DNA from: Leucobacter sp. UT-8R-CII-1-4
Lineage (GTDB): Bacteria > Actinomycetota > Actinomycetes > Actinomycetales > Microbacteriaceae
NCBI RefSeq assembly: GCF_030010235.1
Contig: NZ_JASCRS010000001.1
Location: forward strand, 1,054,001 to 1,118,000
Direction: 5' to 3'
Length of the DNA: 64,000 nt
The notes beneath the pieces are model-generated. The model was not told where the DNA came from and did no database searches. It saw only the letters and a list, made by a program, of their open reading frames with translations. Positions 7,935 to 16,306 of the stretch are shown piece by piece (position 1 is the stretch's first letter; each line of letters opens with the position of its first letter). A program made the translations under genes and the position numbers.

Positions 7935-8022
7935 CCATCGAGATCGCCTGGTTTTACCAAGATCGCCCGGTGTTTACGGCAAAAATGGGGCGGTCTCGGT
8001 AAGTATGGGGCGATCTCGATGG
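7935..8022. repeat. Four-copy nested repeat (AGATCGCC units)
   Basis: Outer arms CCATCGAGATCGCC (7935-7948) and GGCGATCTCGATGG (8009-8022) are a perfect 14-bp inverted repeat. Inside them are a second direct copy (AAGATCGCCCGGTGTTTAC from 7959) and a second inverted copy (GGGGCGGTCTCGG, 7987-7999). Cores are spaced 19-20 bp, each followed on its own strand by a T-rich TTTACC-like stretch. The element sits between two convergent genes; a large hairpin terminator or a protein-binding array is possible. Confidence 0.7.
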
Positions 8023-8040
8023 GATGCTCGGGCCTTGGAA

Positions 8041-8676
8041 CTAGAGGGCCGTGTCGAAGGCGAGTCGCGCGGCGATCACGAGCATCACCACGACAATGAT
8101 CCAGTCGAGAATCTGCCATGAGCGCGGCGTCGCAAAAAATCGGGTGAGCAGTCTCGCTCCGTACCCGAGCACAAAGAACCAGATAATGCTGGCGAGCGCA
8201 CCGCCGAGCGCAAACCACCACCTGGCTGGGTCGCCCTGCGCATTGCCCACCGAACCCATCAAGACCATCGTGTCGAGGTACACGTGCGGGTTGAGGTAGG
8301 TGATTGCGAGGCAGGCAAGCACCGTCTTCTTCAGCGAACCAGCAGCAGGCTGACCGGCCCCTCCAGCTCCGCTCGCATCAACTGTCATCGCCTCAGGTTT
8401 CATCGCCCGTCGTGCCGCACCCCAGGCGTACCAGATCAAAAACGCGACGCCCACCCAGCGGATCACTTCGAGCACCACCGGCGCCCGCTCAACAATGAAA
8501 CCGATACCGGCGACTCCCAAAGTCTCAAGCAAGGCATCTGTGAGTCCACAGATCAGCACTACCGGCAGCACGTGTTGGCGCAAGATTCCCTGGCGCAGCA
8601 CGAAGGCGTTTTGCGCGCCGATTGCAACGATCAGCGAGAGTCCGGTACCAAAACCGACGAGCATTGGAGTGAGCAT
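8041..8676 (-). CDS. lysE: LysE/ArgO family basic amino acid exporter
   Basis: A 211-residue membrane protein with about six hydrophobic segments. The N-terminus carries the family signature GLSLIVAIGAQNAFVLRQG (about 12-30), and the second half has YLNPHVYLDTMVLMG (about 127-141). LysE/ArgO proteins export L-lysine and L-arginine when internal levels are too high. The gene is divergent from a LysG/ArgP-type activator, the classical arrangement in Corynebacterium glutamicum. The cytoplasmic loop is Gly/Ala-rich. Assignment to family is secure; whether lysine or arginine is the main substrate is not decidable. Confidence 0.92.
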   Translation of the reverse strand: MLTPMLVGFGTGLSLIVAIGAQNAFVLRQGILRQHVLPVVLICGLTDALLETLGVAGIGFIVERAPVVLEVIRWVGVAFLIWYAWGAARRAMKPEAMTVDASGAGGAGQPAAGSLKKTVLACLAITYLNPHVYLDTMVLMGSVGNAQGDPARWWFALGGALASIIWFFVLGYGARLLTRFFATPRSWQILDWIIVVVMLVIAARLAFDTAL

Positions 8677-8683
8677 AATGACG

Positions 8684-8689
8684 ACCGTA
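8684..8689 (-). promoter_or_regulatory. -10 box of lysE, leaderless start
   Basis: TACGGT on the minus strand, 7 nt before the ATG at 8676; no ribosome site. Confidence 0.45.
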
Positions 8690-8744
8690 GCGGCAGTTCT
8701 GGCTCAAATACGAACTAACTTTGCCTAAACATTCTGATGCAAGT

Positions 8745-8757
8745 TAAGCAGTGCTTA
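8745..8757. promoter_or_regulatory. LysR-type operator between lysE and argP
   Basis: TAAGCA-G-TGCTTA, a perfect 13-bp palindrome with the T-N11-A spacing of LysR-type regulator sites. It overlaps the -10 box of the regulator gene, fitting autorepression, and sits about 60 bp before the lysE -10, fitting activation. Confidence 0.7.
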
Positions 8758-8761
8758 CTAT
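8756..8761 (+). promoter_or_regulatory. -10 box of the LysR gene, leaderless start
   Basis: TACTAT, 6 nt before the ATG at 8768. Confidence 0.5.
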
Positions 8762-8767
8762 TGGGTC

Positions 8768-9661
8768 ATGGATCTGCCCGTCGAACATCTCACCACCTTC
8801 GCCGCAATCATCGACGAAGGCAGCTTTGAAGGCGCCGCACGCCGCCTGCACATCACACCCTCGGCAGTGAGCCAGCGAGTAAAAAGCATGGAGCAGCGCA
8901 TCGGCTCGGTACTCCTGCGACGCAGCCGACCCATCGAACTCACCCCAGCCGGCGAGGCGATCCTGCGCGCGGCACGACAACTGAACCGAATCATGGGAGA
9001 CACCGCCCGCGAGCTCGGACTCGACACCGACGGCACAACCGTGCTTCCCATCGTGGTGAACGCCGACTCACTCGCCACCTGGTTCGTGCCCGCCATCGCA
9101 CGAGCCGCACGAGAAACCGGCGCCTTCTTCGAAATCGTGCGCGCCGACGAGACAGTAAGCACCGAAAGCCTACGCAGCGGTGCAGTAGTCGCGGCGCTCA
9201 CCGCCACCAAAGAAGCCATACCCGGGTGCACCAGCACCCCGCTCGGCACTGACCGCTACCACGCGGTCGCCTCACCAACATTTGTCGAGGCCCACTTCGC
9301 AGCGGGACTGAACGCCGAAAGTCTCGGCGCCGCCCCAATTATTGAATTCGACCGCCACGACATCTTTCAGCAACGATTTATTCGCAGCATCACACGCGTA
9401 AAAATCGCGCCGCCACGACACATGGTTCCCTCATCGCACGAGTTCGCACACGCAATCGAACTCGGCATGGGCTGGGGCATGGTGCCCGCCCTGCAATGCC
9501 AAGAAGCCCTACAAGACGGCAGACTGGTTGAACTTCAACCAAACTCGGCCATCGAATTGCCGCTCTACTGGCAACGCTGGAACCTACCCTCACCCCTCAT
9601 CGACCAGCTCTCCCAGATCGTGCAAGAGGAAGCAGCAGCGGCACTACGCCACCAAAGCTAG
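8768..9661 (+). CDS. argP: LysR-type regulator LysG/ArgP
   Basis: A 297-residue regulator. The winged helix-turn-helix (about 1-60: LTTFAAIIDEGSFEGAARRLHITPSAVSQRVKSME, cut here by common LysR spacing) is followed by a linker helix and an effector domain with NADSLATWFVPA, typical of ArgP/IciA/LysG. It is expected to sense lysine, arginine or histidine and switch on lysE. It faces lysE across a 91-bp region with a T-N11-A palindrome. Length is standard. The AEC transporter follows 35 bp downstream and may be read through. Confidence 0.9.
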   Translation: MDLPVEHLTTFAAIIDEGSFEGAARRLHITPSAVSQRVKSMEQRIGSVLLRRSRPIELTPAGEAILRAARQLNRIMGDTARELGLDTDGTTVLPIVVNADSLATWFVPAIARAARETGAFFEIVRADETVSTESLRSGAVVAALTATKEAIPGCTSTPLGTDRYHAVASPTFVEAHFAAGLNAESLGAAPIIEFDRHDIFQQRFIRSITRVKIAPPRHMVPSSHEFAHAIELGMGWGMVPALQCQEALQDGRLVELQPNSAIELPLYWQRWNLPSPLIDQLSQIVQEEAAAALRHQS

Positions 9662-9696
9662 CAATACACTCGTAGTAGCGAAGGGAGAGCGCGGGG

Positions 9697-10614
9697 ATGT
9701 TCGGTGTGCTGCAAGGATTCACGCTGATTCTCGCTATCATCTTCGCCGGATACCTCACCGCAGTCTTTGGTGTCGTGAAGGGCGATCAGCGTCGCGTACT
9801 CAACAACGTCGCCTTCTACGTCGCAACACCAGCGCTACTTTTTAATGTGCTGCACAAAAGCGACCCGGCGGTGCTGCTCTCCCCCGTGATCCTCATCACC
9901 ACGGCAGCAGCCATACTCACGGGCGCACTCTATGTGCTCGCCTCACGCCTATTCTTCAAAAGCGACCTGGCCTCGACCTCACTTGGCGCCACCACATCGG
10001 GTTATGTCAACGCGAACAATCTTGGCCTACCAGTCGCCGTCTACATTCTCGGTGACGCCGCCTATGTAGCGCCGGTCATGCTGATTCAGTTGATCTTCTT
10101 CGCACCCGCACTGCTCACCATGCTCGAATCGACCAGAGGCGGTCGCCGCGGTGGAGCGGTTGCACTAATGCGTGCGGCTAGAAACCCCGTGATCATCGCA
10201 TCTGTGCTCGGTTTTGCCTTCGCACTCGGCAACGTTCAGGTGCCAGAAATTGTGCTCGAACCAATCAGCATGCTCGGCGCAGCGGCAATTCCGATGGTGC
10301 TGCTGAGCTTCGGCATCTCACTTCGAGGTCAGCGCGCACTGCAACCGGGCAAAGAACGCCCGGCAGTAATGGTCGCCTCCGGCCTGAAAGTGCTCGTTAT
10401 GCCGCTTCTAGCCTGGCTCATCTGCGTAGCGTTCCGCATCGGCCCACACGAGACGTTCGTCGCCACCATGGTCGCGGCCCTGCCCACCGCGCAGAACGTG
10501 TTCAACTACGCCGCCACCTATCGACGTGCCGAAATTCAGGTACGCGACACCGTGTTTTTGACGACCTTCGCATCGCTTCCGGTGATCGCTGCCATCGCAT
10601 TTTTGCTCGGTTAG
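9697..10614 (+). CDS. AEC family transporter
   Basis: A 305-residue membrane protein of the auxin efflux carrier family with about ten hydrophobic segments. Typical blocks are the N-terminal LILAIIFAGYLTAV, the mid-protein SGYVNANNLGLPVAVYILGD (conserved N-x-G-x-P) and the second-half LGAAAIPMVLLSFGISLRG. Bacterial members carry malate, malonate or other organic acids or amino-acid-like compounds; the substrate is unknown here. The ATG is preceded by GGGAG. It follows the lysG regulator on the same strand by 35 bp. It ends at a bidirectional terminator. Confidence 0.88.
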   Translation: MFGVLQGFTLILAIIFAGYLTAVFGVVKGDQRRVLNNVAFYVATPALLFNVLHKSDPAVLLSPVILITTAAAILTGALYVLASRLFFKSDLASTSLGATTSGYVNANNLGLPVAVYILGDAAYVAPVMLIQLIFFAPALLTMLESTRGGRRGGAVALMRAARNPVIIASVLGFAFALGNVQVPEIVLEPISMLGAAAIPMVLLSFGISLRGQRALQPGKERPAVMVASGLKVLVMPLLAWLICVAFRIGPHETFVATMVAALPTAQNVFNYAATYRRAEIQVRDTVFLTTFASLPVIAAIAFLLG

Positions 10615-10627
10615 TTTCGCTCCTTCA

Positions 10628-10695
10628 CGCTGGATCGCAAAGCTTCGTGCTGCACGCAGACACAATTGGGCCGGCGGCGCCGGGCGATCCAACGC
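10628..10695. repeat. Inverted pair of the GCGYTGGATCGCC element
   Basis: CGCTGGATCGC (10628-10638) and GGGCGATCCAACGC (10682-10695) face each other across 43 bp just past the AEC gene. This motif recurs at many gene ends in the window. Confidence 0.65.
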
Positions 10696-10699
10696 AACA

Positions 10700-10739
10700 A
10701 AAAGCGGCCCGCGCCAAGAAACAGGCGCGAACCGCTTTT
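10700..10739. terminator. Bidirectional terminator between AEC and NhaC genes
   Basis: AAAAGCGG (10700-10707) pairs with CCGCTTTT (10732-10739), with inner GCGCC/GGCGC pairing. A- and T-runs at the ends suit termination of both converging transcripts. Confidence 0.8.
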
Positions 10740-10767
10740 AATGAGGCATTTCGCCTGCTGCTACCAG

Positions 10768-12150
10768 CTAGTTGAACATCGCGAAACCAGCAATCAAGTA
10801 CGCGATAAAGCTGAGCACAGCGGCTGCACCCGCGTACGGCAGAATCGACGTCATCAACGAGAGCGGTCGAACACCAACCGACTTCGACGCGAGAATAATT
10901 CCGTCGCCGTAGAGGCAGGTAGTCGAACCAAGAGCTGCACCCGAGAACACTGCGGTGCCGGCGAGCACTGGATCTACACCCATAGCAATAGCCAGCGGCA
11001 GCACAACCGGAGTGATCACAGCGGCCAGATCCCAGAATGCACCGGTGGCGTAAGCATAAACACCACAGACCAAGAAGACGATCGCAGGCAGCAGCGCACC
11101 GCTCATGACCGGTTCAGTCACACCGATCACCCAGTCAGCCAGCTTCAGATCGATGTTGATCTGCTGCACCATGAAGGCAAGCACAAACAGCACAAACACG
11201 TAGCCCATGCTCATAATGCCCTCGAATGCGCCCTCAGCAACCTGCTTGAACGTCATGCGCTTCTGCACCAGGAACAGAATAATCGCGACCACAACCGCTG
11301 CAGCAGAGCCCTTCACGATATCGACCTCGGTGAGAATCGTGACGGTGATCAGAGTGATGATCGGAATCAGGAAGTTAAATGGCAGCGGCTTACGACCATC
11401 GTCTGGCACCTTCGATGCGGCGAGTTCAAACTCGCGCTCTTCTTCAGTGAGGTCATCGGGCAGCGTATCGCCAGTCTCATTTGCGCGCTGCTGTGCCTTC
11501 TTGAGTGGCCCAACAAGGGGCAACACACCGAGGGCGAGCAACAGGCCGATAATCAGGGCGAACCAGCCGAAGAAGACATATGGCAGGCCACTGAGGTAGG
11601 CACCGAAGCCCGAGCCGTTTACAGTGACACCGTCTTGCTCAAGCAACGCCGAGAAGAAAATCGCCCAAGTCGAGAATGGAATGATCACTGCGATCGGAGC
11701 AGCGGTCATCTTCACAATCGTGCCGACCATGGTGCGTGGCACCTTATAGCGATCGGTGACGGCCTTCATCGAGGTGCCCACCGTCAGCGAGTTCAGGTAG
11801 TCGTCGATGAAGAGCGCGATCGTCAACAGCCAAGTCATCACAAGCGACTTGCGGCGCGTGTTCACAAAGCGTTCGGTCCAGCGCGCAAAATCACTCACTG
11901 CACCCGAAATGTTGAAGTAGGCGATCAGAATGCCAAAGAGCACCACGACCATGACCAGCCAGTGCACGGTCTCATTCGACAGCGAAGTGCCAACCGTGGT
12001 GACCATCGTGTCGAAGAAGCCCCAGCCGCCAACCAGGATCGAACCGACCACGGTGCCGGCAAGCAGGCCGAGGAGGGCTCGTTTGGTCGTCACTGAGACG
12101 ACCAGCACTGTAATGACTGGCAACAGTGCCAGCCAGGTGTTTTCAATCAA
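10768..12150 (-). CDS. Na+/H+ antiporter NhaC family protein
   Basis: A 460-residue membrane protein with about eleven to twelve hydrophobic segments and the NhaC-family block ALFIDDYLNSLTVGTSM (about 125-141), also PFSTWAIFF and AALGSTTCLYGDGIILAS. Family members exchange Na+ for H+ or carry carboxylates and amino acids (malate/lactate, arginine/ornithine types), so the substrate is open. Translation seems to start at a TTG (12150) with AAAGG 8 nt before it. It lies downstream of, and probably in one transcript with, the amidohydrolase (gap 109 bp containing a hairpin repeat). A shared role, import of an amide then hydrolysed, is inference. Confidence 0.85.
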   Translation of the reverse strand: MIENTWLALLPVITVLVVSVTTKRALLGLLAGTVVGSILVGGWGFFDTMVTTVGTSLSNETVHWLVMVVVLFGILIAYFNISGAVSDFARWTERFVNTRRKSLVMTWLLTIALFIDDYLNSLTVGTSMKAVTDRYKVPRTMVGTIVKMTAAPIAVIIPFSTWAIFFSALLEQDGVTVNGSGFGAYLSGLPYVFFGWFALIIGLLLALGVLPLVGPLKKAQQRANETGDTLPDDLTEEEREFELAASKVPDDGRKPLPFNFLIPIITLITVTILTEVDIVKGSAAAVVVAIILFLVQKRMTFKQVAEGAFEGIMSMGYVFVLFVLAFMVQQINIDLKLADWVIGVTEPVMSGALLPAIVFLVCGVYAYATGAFWDLAAVITPVVLPLAIAMGVDPVLAGTAVFSGAALGSTTCLYGDGIILASKSVGVRPLSLMTSILPYAGAAAVLSFIAYLIAGFAMFN

Positions 12151-12187
12151 AAACGTTGCCTTTCAAGGTGAGTGTTTTTCGTTTGTC

Positions 12188-12242
12188 GCGCTGGATCGCC
12201 GCGCCAGCAGGGTGTCGCGCCCCTGGGCGGGCGATCCAACGC
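12188..12242. repeat. Inverted pair of the GCGYTGGATCGCC element
   Basis: GCGCTGGATCGCC (12188-12200) and GGCGATCCAACGC (12230-12242) form a 13-bp stem with one mismatch. It lies between the amidohydrolase stop and the antiporter start, so it may limit read-through in the operon. Confidence 0.7.
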
Positions 12243-12259
12243 AAGTTGTGTTGAGCGGC

Positions 12260-13888
12260 TCAGTTATCGAGACGTTCGCCGTCGAGGTAAGTCGCGACAA
12301 CCGGCAGCTCGGCGAGATCATCGCCGGATACCCGCGCCGGGTCATCTGCCCAGATCGCGAGATCAGCGCGTGCGCCCGGACGGATTACGCCCAGATCGTC
12401 ATCACCCTGCGCGATCGCGCCTGCGCGGGTGTACCCGTGCAAAGCTTCTGCTGCGGTGAGCCGTTCGTGCGGCTCGTACACAAATCCATCGCTCTCGCCC
12501 GGTGTGCGACGCAGCACAGCCCAGGCCATGCCCTGGCGCGCATCTAGATCGGCGATCGGCCAGTCCGAGCCGAGCGCGAGCGGTGCACCCGCGTCGAGGA
12601 CCGAGCGTGCGCTCCAGGCCTGCGCTGCCCGCTTTGGCCCGAGACGCTCTGACCAGGCATCGCTGCCGTCAGCGATTCGCCACTGCATGTGCTGCATCTG
12701 CATTGAGGCGGTGATGCCGGTCGCACCGAGTCGGGCAATGTCTCGCGGGTCGAGGCATTCGAGATGTTCAATGCGGTGGATCGGTCGGCCCTTGGCGCGC
12801 AGGCCTACGGCCTCGTAGGCGCTGATGGTCTCGCCGATGGCTCGGTCACCGATGGCGTGCGTCGCGATCTGGAAGCCCGCTTCGGTGAATTCGCGCACCG
12901 TCGCGTGCAGTGCGTCTTGGTCGACCCAAAATGGGTTCAGACCATCGCCGTGGGTGTCTGCCTCGTAGAGCCAGCCTGTGCCTGTGTCGATCACACCATC
13001 GGCATAGAGCTTGATGCTGCCGCCGCGCCAGCGGTTTCCACCGCGGTGCAACTGACCAAGGATACGCTCGCGTTCTGCTGCATCAGCAGAAGGCTTTACG
13101 TCGACTGCGCTCACAATTCGAACTGGCAGGCCACCCTGGCTCGAGTCAAGCGCTTCGAGCAGGTCGAGGGTGCCGATGTTGCCGTCCATAATGGTGCCAC
13201 CGGTAAGACCGGAGCGACGCATCCGGGTGAAAATGTCACGCGCAATGTCGAGGGTTTCTTCTTGGCTTGGCAGCGGAATGTGCTTCAGGACAACTGCCCA
13301 GGCGCTTTCTTCGCGCAGTTCGCCGGTTGGTTTGCCGTGCTGGTCAACCACGATTTCTGAAGTGTCTTCAAATTCGCGAGGGCCGGTGATGTTTGCTCGT
13401 CGCAGCGCTTCGGTGTTTACGAGAGCCGTGTGCACGTCCATGAAATAGATCATTGCTGGCACGCCACCGAGGGCTTCGTCGATCGTGCTTGCCGCGATGG
13501 GTTGACCCTCGAGCGTTGCGTAGTCGAGGTTCCAGGCGCGCACCCAGCCGTCGGTGGTTTCGCGCTTCACTCGTGCCGCTTCTGCGCGCAGTCGATCGAG
13601 CATGTCGCGCAGGCCGGTCGCTTCGCTGAGGTCGATACCCTGCACAATCTCAACGCCCTGAATTGGGTGCAGGTGCGCGTCGATCAGTCCGGGGGTGATG
13701 GTTTGCCCGGTGGCGTCGTCGATACGGGTCGATGCGCTTTTGAAGGCCTCGTCGATCTCTGACTTTTCGCCGACGCCAAGGATGCGACCATCTGCGATGG
13801 CGATGGAGGCTGGGCGAATGCCAAGTTCGTCTTCTGGCAGCAGGGAGCGCACCAGCGCGCCCTCGATGATTACGTCTGCTTTCGCCAT
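12260..13888 (-). CDS. Amidohydrolase (YtcJ/amidohydrolase_3 family)
   Basis: A 542-residue metal-dependent hydrolase. Visible landmarks: an N-terminal beta-sandwich (about 1-60), the metal motif GLIDAHLHP (about 68-76), SIKLYADGVID with a likely carboxylated or metal-site residue (about 290-300), HAIGDRAIG (about 345), HRIEHLE (about 372) and GSDWPIADLD (about 440) carrying the last metal aspartate. Such proteins hydrolyse N-acyl or cyclic amides; the exact substrate is unknown. The ATG follows GGAGG. It is divergent from a TetR regulator and upstream of an NhaC-type transporter, which suggests a small regulated uptake and hydrolysis unit. Confidence 0.88.
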   Translation of the reverse strand: MAKADVIIEGALVRSLLPEDELGIRPASIAIADGRILGVGEKSEIDEAFKSASTRIDDATGQTITPGLIDAHLHPIQGVEIVQGIDLSEATGLRDMLDRLRAEAARVKRETTDGWVRAWNLDYATLEGQPIAASTIDEALGGVPAMIYFMDVHTALVNTEALRRANITGPREFEDTSEIVVDQHGKPTGELREESAWAVVLKHIPLPSQEETLDIARDIFTRMRRSGLTGGTIMDGNIGTLDLLEALDSSQGGLPVRIVSAVDVKPSADAAERERILGQLHRGGNRWRGGSIKLYADGVIDTGTGWLYEADTHGDGLNPFWVDQDALHATVREFTEAGFQIATHAIGDRAIGETISAYEAVGLRAKGRPIHRIEHLECLDPRDIARLGATGITASMQMQHMQWRIADGSDAWSERLGPKRAAQAWSARSVLDAGAPLALGSDWPIADLDARQGMAWAVLRRTPGESDGFVYEPHERLTAAEALHGYTRAGAIAQGDDDLGVIRPGARADLAIWADDPARVSGDDLAELPVVATYLDGERLDN

Positions 13889-14137
13889 GGCAGCCTCCTA
13901 CAGCTCTGTTGGTATGCGAGCGCATGCACAGAGTTGCAGCCTTTGCCGATATTGATCTTGCCGCCGTTGCCGGAGGGGGTGTTCAATGGTGACTTTTGGT
14001 GCAGCCCTATCTGCGTGATCACTCAGGCAGTAATTTACGTGCATTAAATAAAATTCGCAAGTGCACTCCGATTTCGCTGTAACATTGGCGGAGCCATTCA
14101 CCACGTAAAAACGCGTGGCACAGTCGAAAGGGGCTGC
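13889..14137. promoter_or_regulatory. Divergent promoter region, amidohydrolase/TetR
   Basis: A 249-bp region that turns AT-rich at 14025-14085. Candidate TetR sites are CCACG-N8-CGTGG (14101-14118) close to the regulator start and a TGCA...TGCA pair around 14039-14063. No promoter boxes were assigned with confidence. Confidence 0.4.
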
Positions 14138-14884
14138 ATGAGCAACGACGCTACTAGCGACTCCGCCCCGGCACGCAGAAAAGCCGGTCGGCCAAGCACC
14201 ACCGTGCTCACCCGCGAGCGGATCCTTGACGAAGCCTTCGAACTCGCCGACCGACGAGGCGGCGACTTCAGCGTTGCCGCCATCGCACGCGGCCTCGGCG
14301 TGCAACCGCCAGCAATCTATAACTACTTTGCGAGCAAGGCCGACATCATCTCGGGCATGCGTGGAGCAATCGGTCATCGAGTCGACCCAACAGTTTTCGA
14401 ACGAATGCCCTGGCACGAAGCGGTATTGCCGTGGGCTCGGGACTACCTAGAAGCAGTCGGCCACCACCCAGGCATTATCGCCACACTCGCCACCATTCCC
14501 GTAGACAGCGAACCACAATCGATGCGCGAGTACGAAATGATCGCAAATTCATTTCGTCGCGACAACTACCCAGAGCACCGCATCGTGCCGGCCCTCGTCG
14601 CGATCGAATCATTCATTATCGGCTCAGCCCTCGACGCACTCACGCCAGAAGACAACCTCAGCCCGGCAGCCGTTCCAGATCTCGCCCCCGCGCTCTTCAA
14701 CGCCGAGGCGACAGCGCGATCCAACGCTCATGATGCCGGACTCACCATGGCTCGGTCAGTGTTCGAATTCGGTCTGGCCGCACTCGTTGCGGGCTTGCGC
14801 GCAGTCGGCGAAGCCGAAGGTGCAGCCGCAGATGCAACCCAAAGTGCAGCCGCAGCCGAAAGCGAAGCCGCTAAAAAGGCTTGA
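14138..14884 (+). CDS. TetR family transcriptional regulator
   Basis: A 248-residue regulator. The DNA-binding part lies at about 20-75 (GRPSTTVLTRERILDEAF, then IARGLGVQPPAIYNYFASKADII). The C-terminal ligand domain is of the TetR_C type with WHEAVLPWARDYLEAVGHHPGI. The last 30 residues are an Ala/Glu-rich, probably disordered tail. The gene ends inside the convergent YibE/F gene (14-bp overlap, 14871-14884). By position it most likely represses the divergent amidohydrolase-antiporter pair. An internal copy of the GCGATCCAACGC motif is at 14714-14727. Confidence 0.88.
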   Translation: MSNDATSDSAPARRKAGRPSTTVLTRERILDEAFELADRRGGDFSVAAIARGLGVQPPAIYNYFASKADIISGMRGAIGHRVDPTVFERMPWHEAVLPWARDYLEAVGHHPGIIATLATIPVDSEPQSMREYEMIANSFRRDNYPEHRIVPALVAIESFIIGSALDALTPEDNLSPAAVPDLAPALFNAEATARSNAHDAGLTMARSVFEFGLAALVAGLRAVGEAEGAAADATQSAAAAESEAAKKA

Positions 14885-16301
14885 TCTCTGGCGCCGTCGC
14901 TCTGCCATCCGAATCACGCCGAAAACTAGCGTTCTCGACAGCAGGCGGCACAAACAGCGCTGCAACCGCAGTGGTAATCGGCACAGCAAGAATCAGGCCG
15001 ATACTTCCCGCCGCCGTTCGAACGATTTCGAGAGCGATGTCTTCTTGGCTGAGCAGCAGAAGAGCCGGCCGGTTATAGAGATACAGCAGAATGAGCGTGC
15101 CCAGTGCGGCCCCCACATACGCGAAAAACACGGTGTACACGGTCGACGCAATGTGATCGCGACCAATACGCATAGCCGACGCATAAATTTCGCGACGCGA
15201 CATCTGGGGCGCTGCCGCACGCAGCTCCCACACCGACGAAGCCTGAGTAATGGTGACATCGTTCAGCACACCAAGCCCAGCAATCAGGATCGAACAGGTC
15301 ACCAAGCCCCTGAAGTCAATCTCTGAAACCATGGTTGAAAGCAGGCCGGAGGTCTCATCACCGAGACCACTCAACCTCGTCGTCTGCACCGCGATCCACG
15401 ACACCGCAGAAATAATGAAAATTCCAGCGAGTGTGCCAAATAGCGCCGATGCCGTTCGCATATTTACGCCATGCACAAAAAAGAGCGTGACGAACATAAT
15501 GGCACTCGCTGCCACCATGCCTATAAGCAAACCGGGCCCACCCGCGACAATGCCAGGAAGCACAAACGCGAGCACCACGCCCGCAGCAACCACAAGCGCA
15601 CAAAGCGCAAAAAGCCCGCGCAAGCGACCGACGGCAACCACTACCGCAGCGAACAGAAGCCCGAGAACCAAAAGCGGCAAAGTGCGTTTGATGTTGCTGA
15701 CCTCGTAGGCACGCTCAAGTTGGTAGCTCGAAACAGTTTCGCCAGGTTCCGCCCCAAAGTTTGGCGTTGACGAGAGCTGCACGGTGTCGTTCTCGCGAAG
15801 ACCCGACGCCGCCATGCTGCCTCGCACGTCAATGTCTACCATTTGCCCGCTGTCTGGGCCGCTGAGCAGCCCCACGCTCAGCGATTGGCAAGCCGGCTGC
15901 ACAATGCCCTTGCCAGGTAGCTCGGGCGGTGGCGCAGTGAACTCGTTGGCCGCACACTCGTTGACCGAGAGCACTCGGCCCTCAACGAAGCTCACGTCAC
16001 CCACCTGGTAGGTTGCCCGTTCGGCGATCTCTGAAACCTTGTTGTAGTCAGGCCAGAGGGCAGCAAGCCCAATCGCGGTCGCTGCTGCCACAACCACCAG
16101 CACTGCGTAGGCGATCAGACGAATCGCGCGCGAGGTGCGAACATCAACATCGCGCAAACTGTGTGAGTGGGTGTGTGCCTGCGAAGGCGGATGAGTGTCG
16201 GCGACTTCGCGCTCAGTGTTTGCCGCGTCTGACGCCTGCCCTGTATCTGCTTGCGCCGTGTCTGTCTGCGCACGCGAGTCGTCGCGCCGAAACCATGGCA
16301 C
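14871..16301 (-). CDS. YibE/F family membrane protein
   Basis: A 476-residue protein: a hydrophilic His/Thr-rich N-terminus (about 1-55), a first membrane segment (about 62-85), an extracytoplasmic domain of about 110 residues and then seven or so hydrophobic segments. The family signatures RLRGLFALCALVVAAGVVL and FRGLVTCSILIAGLGVLNDVT are present; GVLNDVTITQASSVWEL is characteristic of YibE/F. The role of the family is not established. The upstream gene stops only 5 bp before the start, so translation is probably coupled. It overlaps the convergent TetR gene by 14 bp. Confidence 0.85.
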   Translation of the reverse strand: MPWFRRDDSRAQTDTAQADTGQASDAANTEREVADTHPPSQAHTHSHSLRDVDVRTSRAIRLIAYAVLVVVAAATAIGLAALWPDYNKVSEIAERATYQVGDVSFVEGRVLSVNECAANEFTAPPPELPGKGIVQPACQSLSVGLLSGPDSGQMVDIDVRGSMAASGLRENDTVQLSSTPNFGAEPGETVSSYQLERAYEVSNIKRTLPLLVLGLLFAAVVVAVGRLRGLFALCALVVAAGVVLAFVLPGIVAGGPGLLIGMVAASAIMFVTLFFVHGVNMRTASALFGTLAGIFIISAVSWIAVQTTRLSGLGDETSGLLSTMVSEIDFRGLVTCSILIAGLGVLNDVTITQASSVWELRAAAPQMSRREIYASAMRIGRDHIASTVYTVFFAYVGAALGTLILLYLYNRPALLLLSQEDIALEIVRTAAGSIGLILAVPITTAVAALFVPPAVENASFRRDSDGRATAPEIKPF

Positions 16302-16306
16302 GACGG

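Noticed and set aside
10666..12096. Long plus-strand open frame (476 codons) opposite the NhaC-type gene
   Set aside because: Composition (His, Arg, Gln-rich, few hydrophobic runs) is that of an antisense shadow of a membrane protein.
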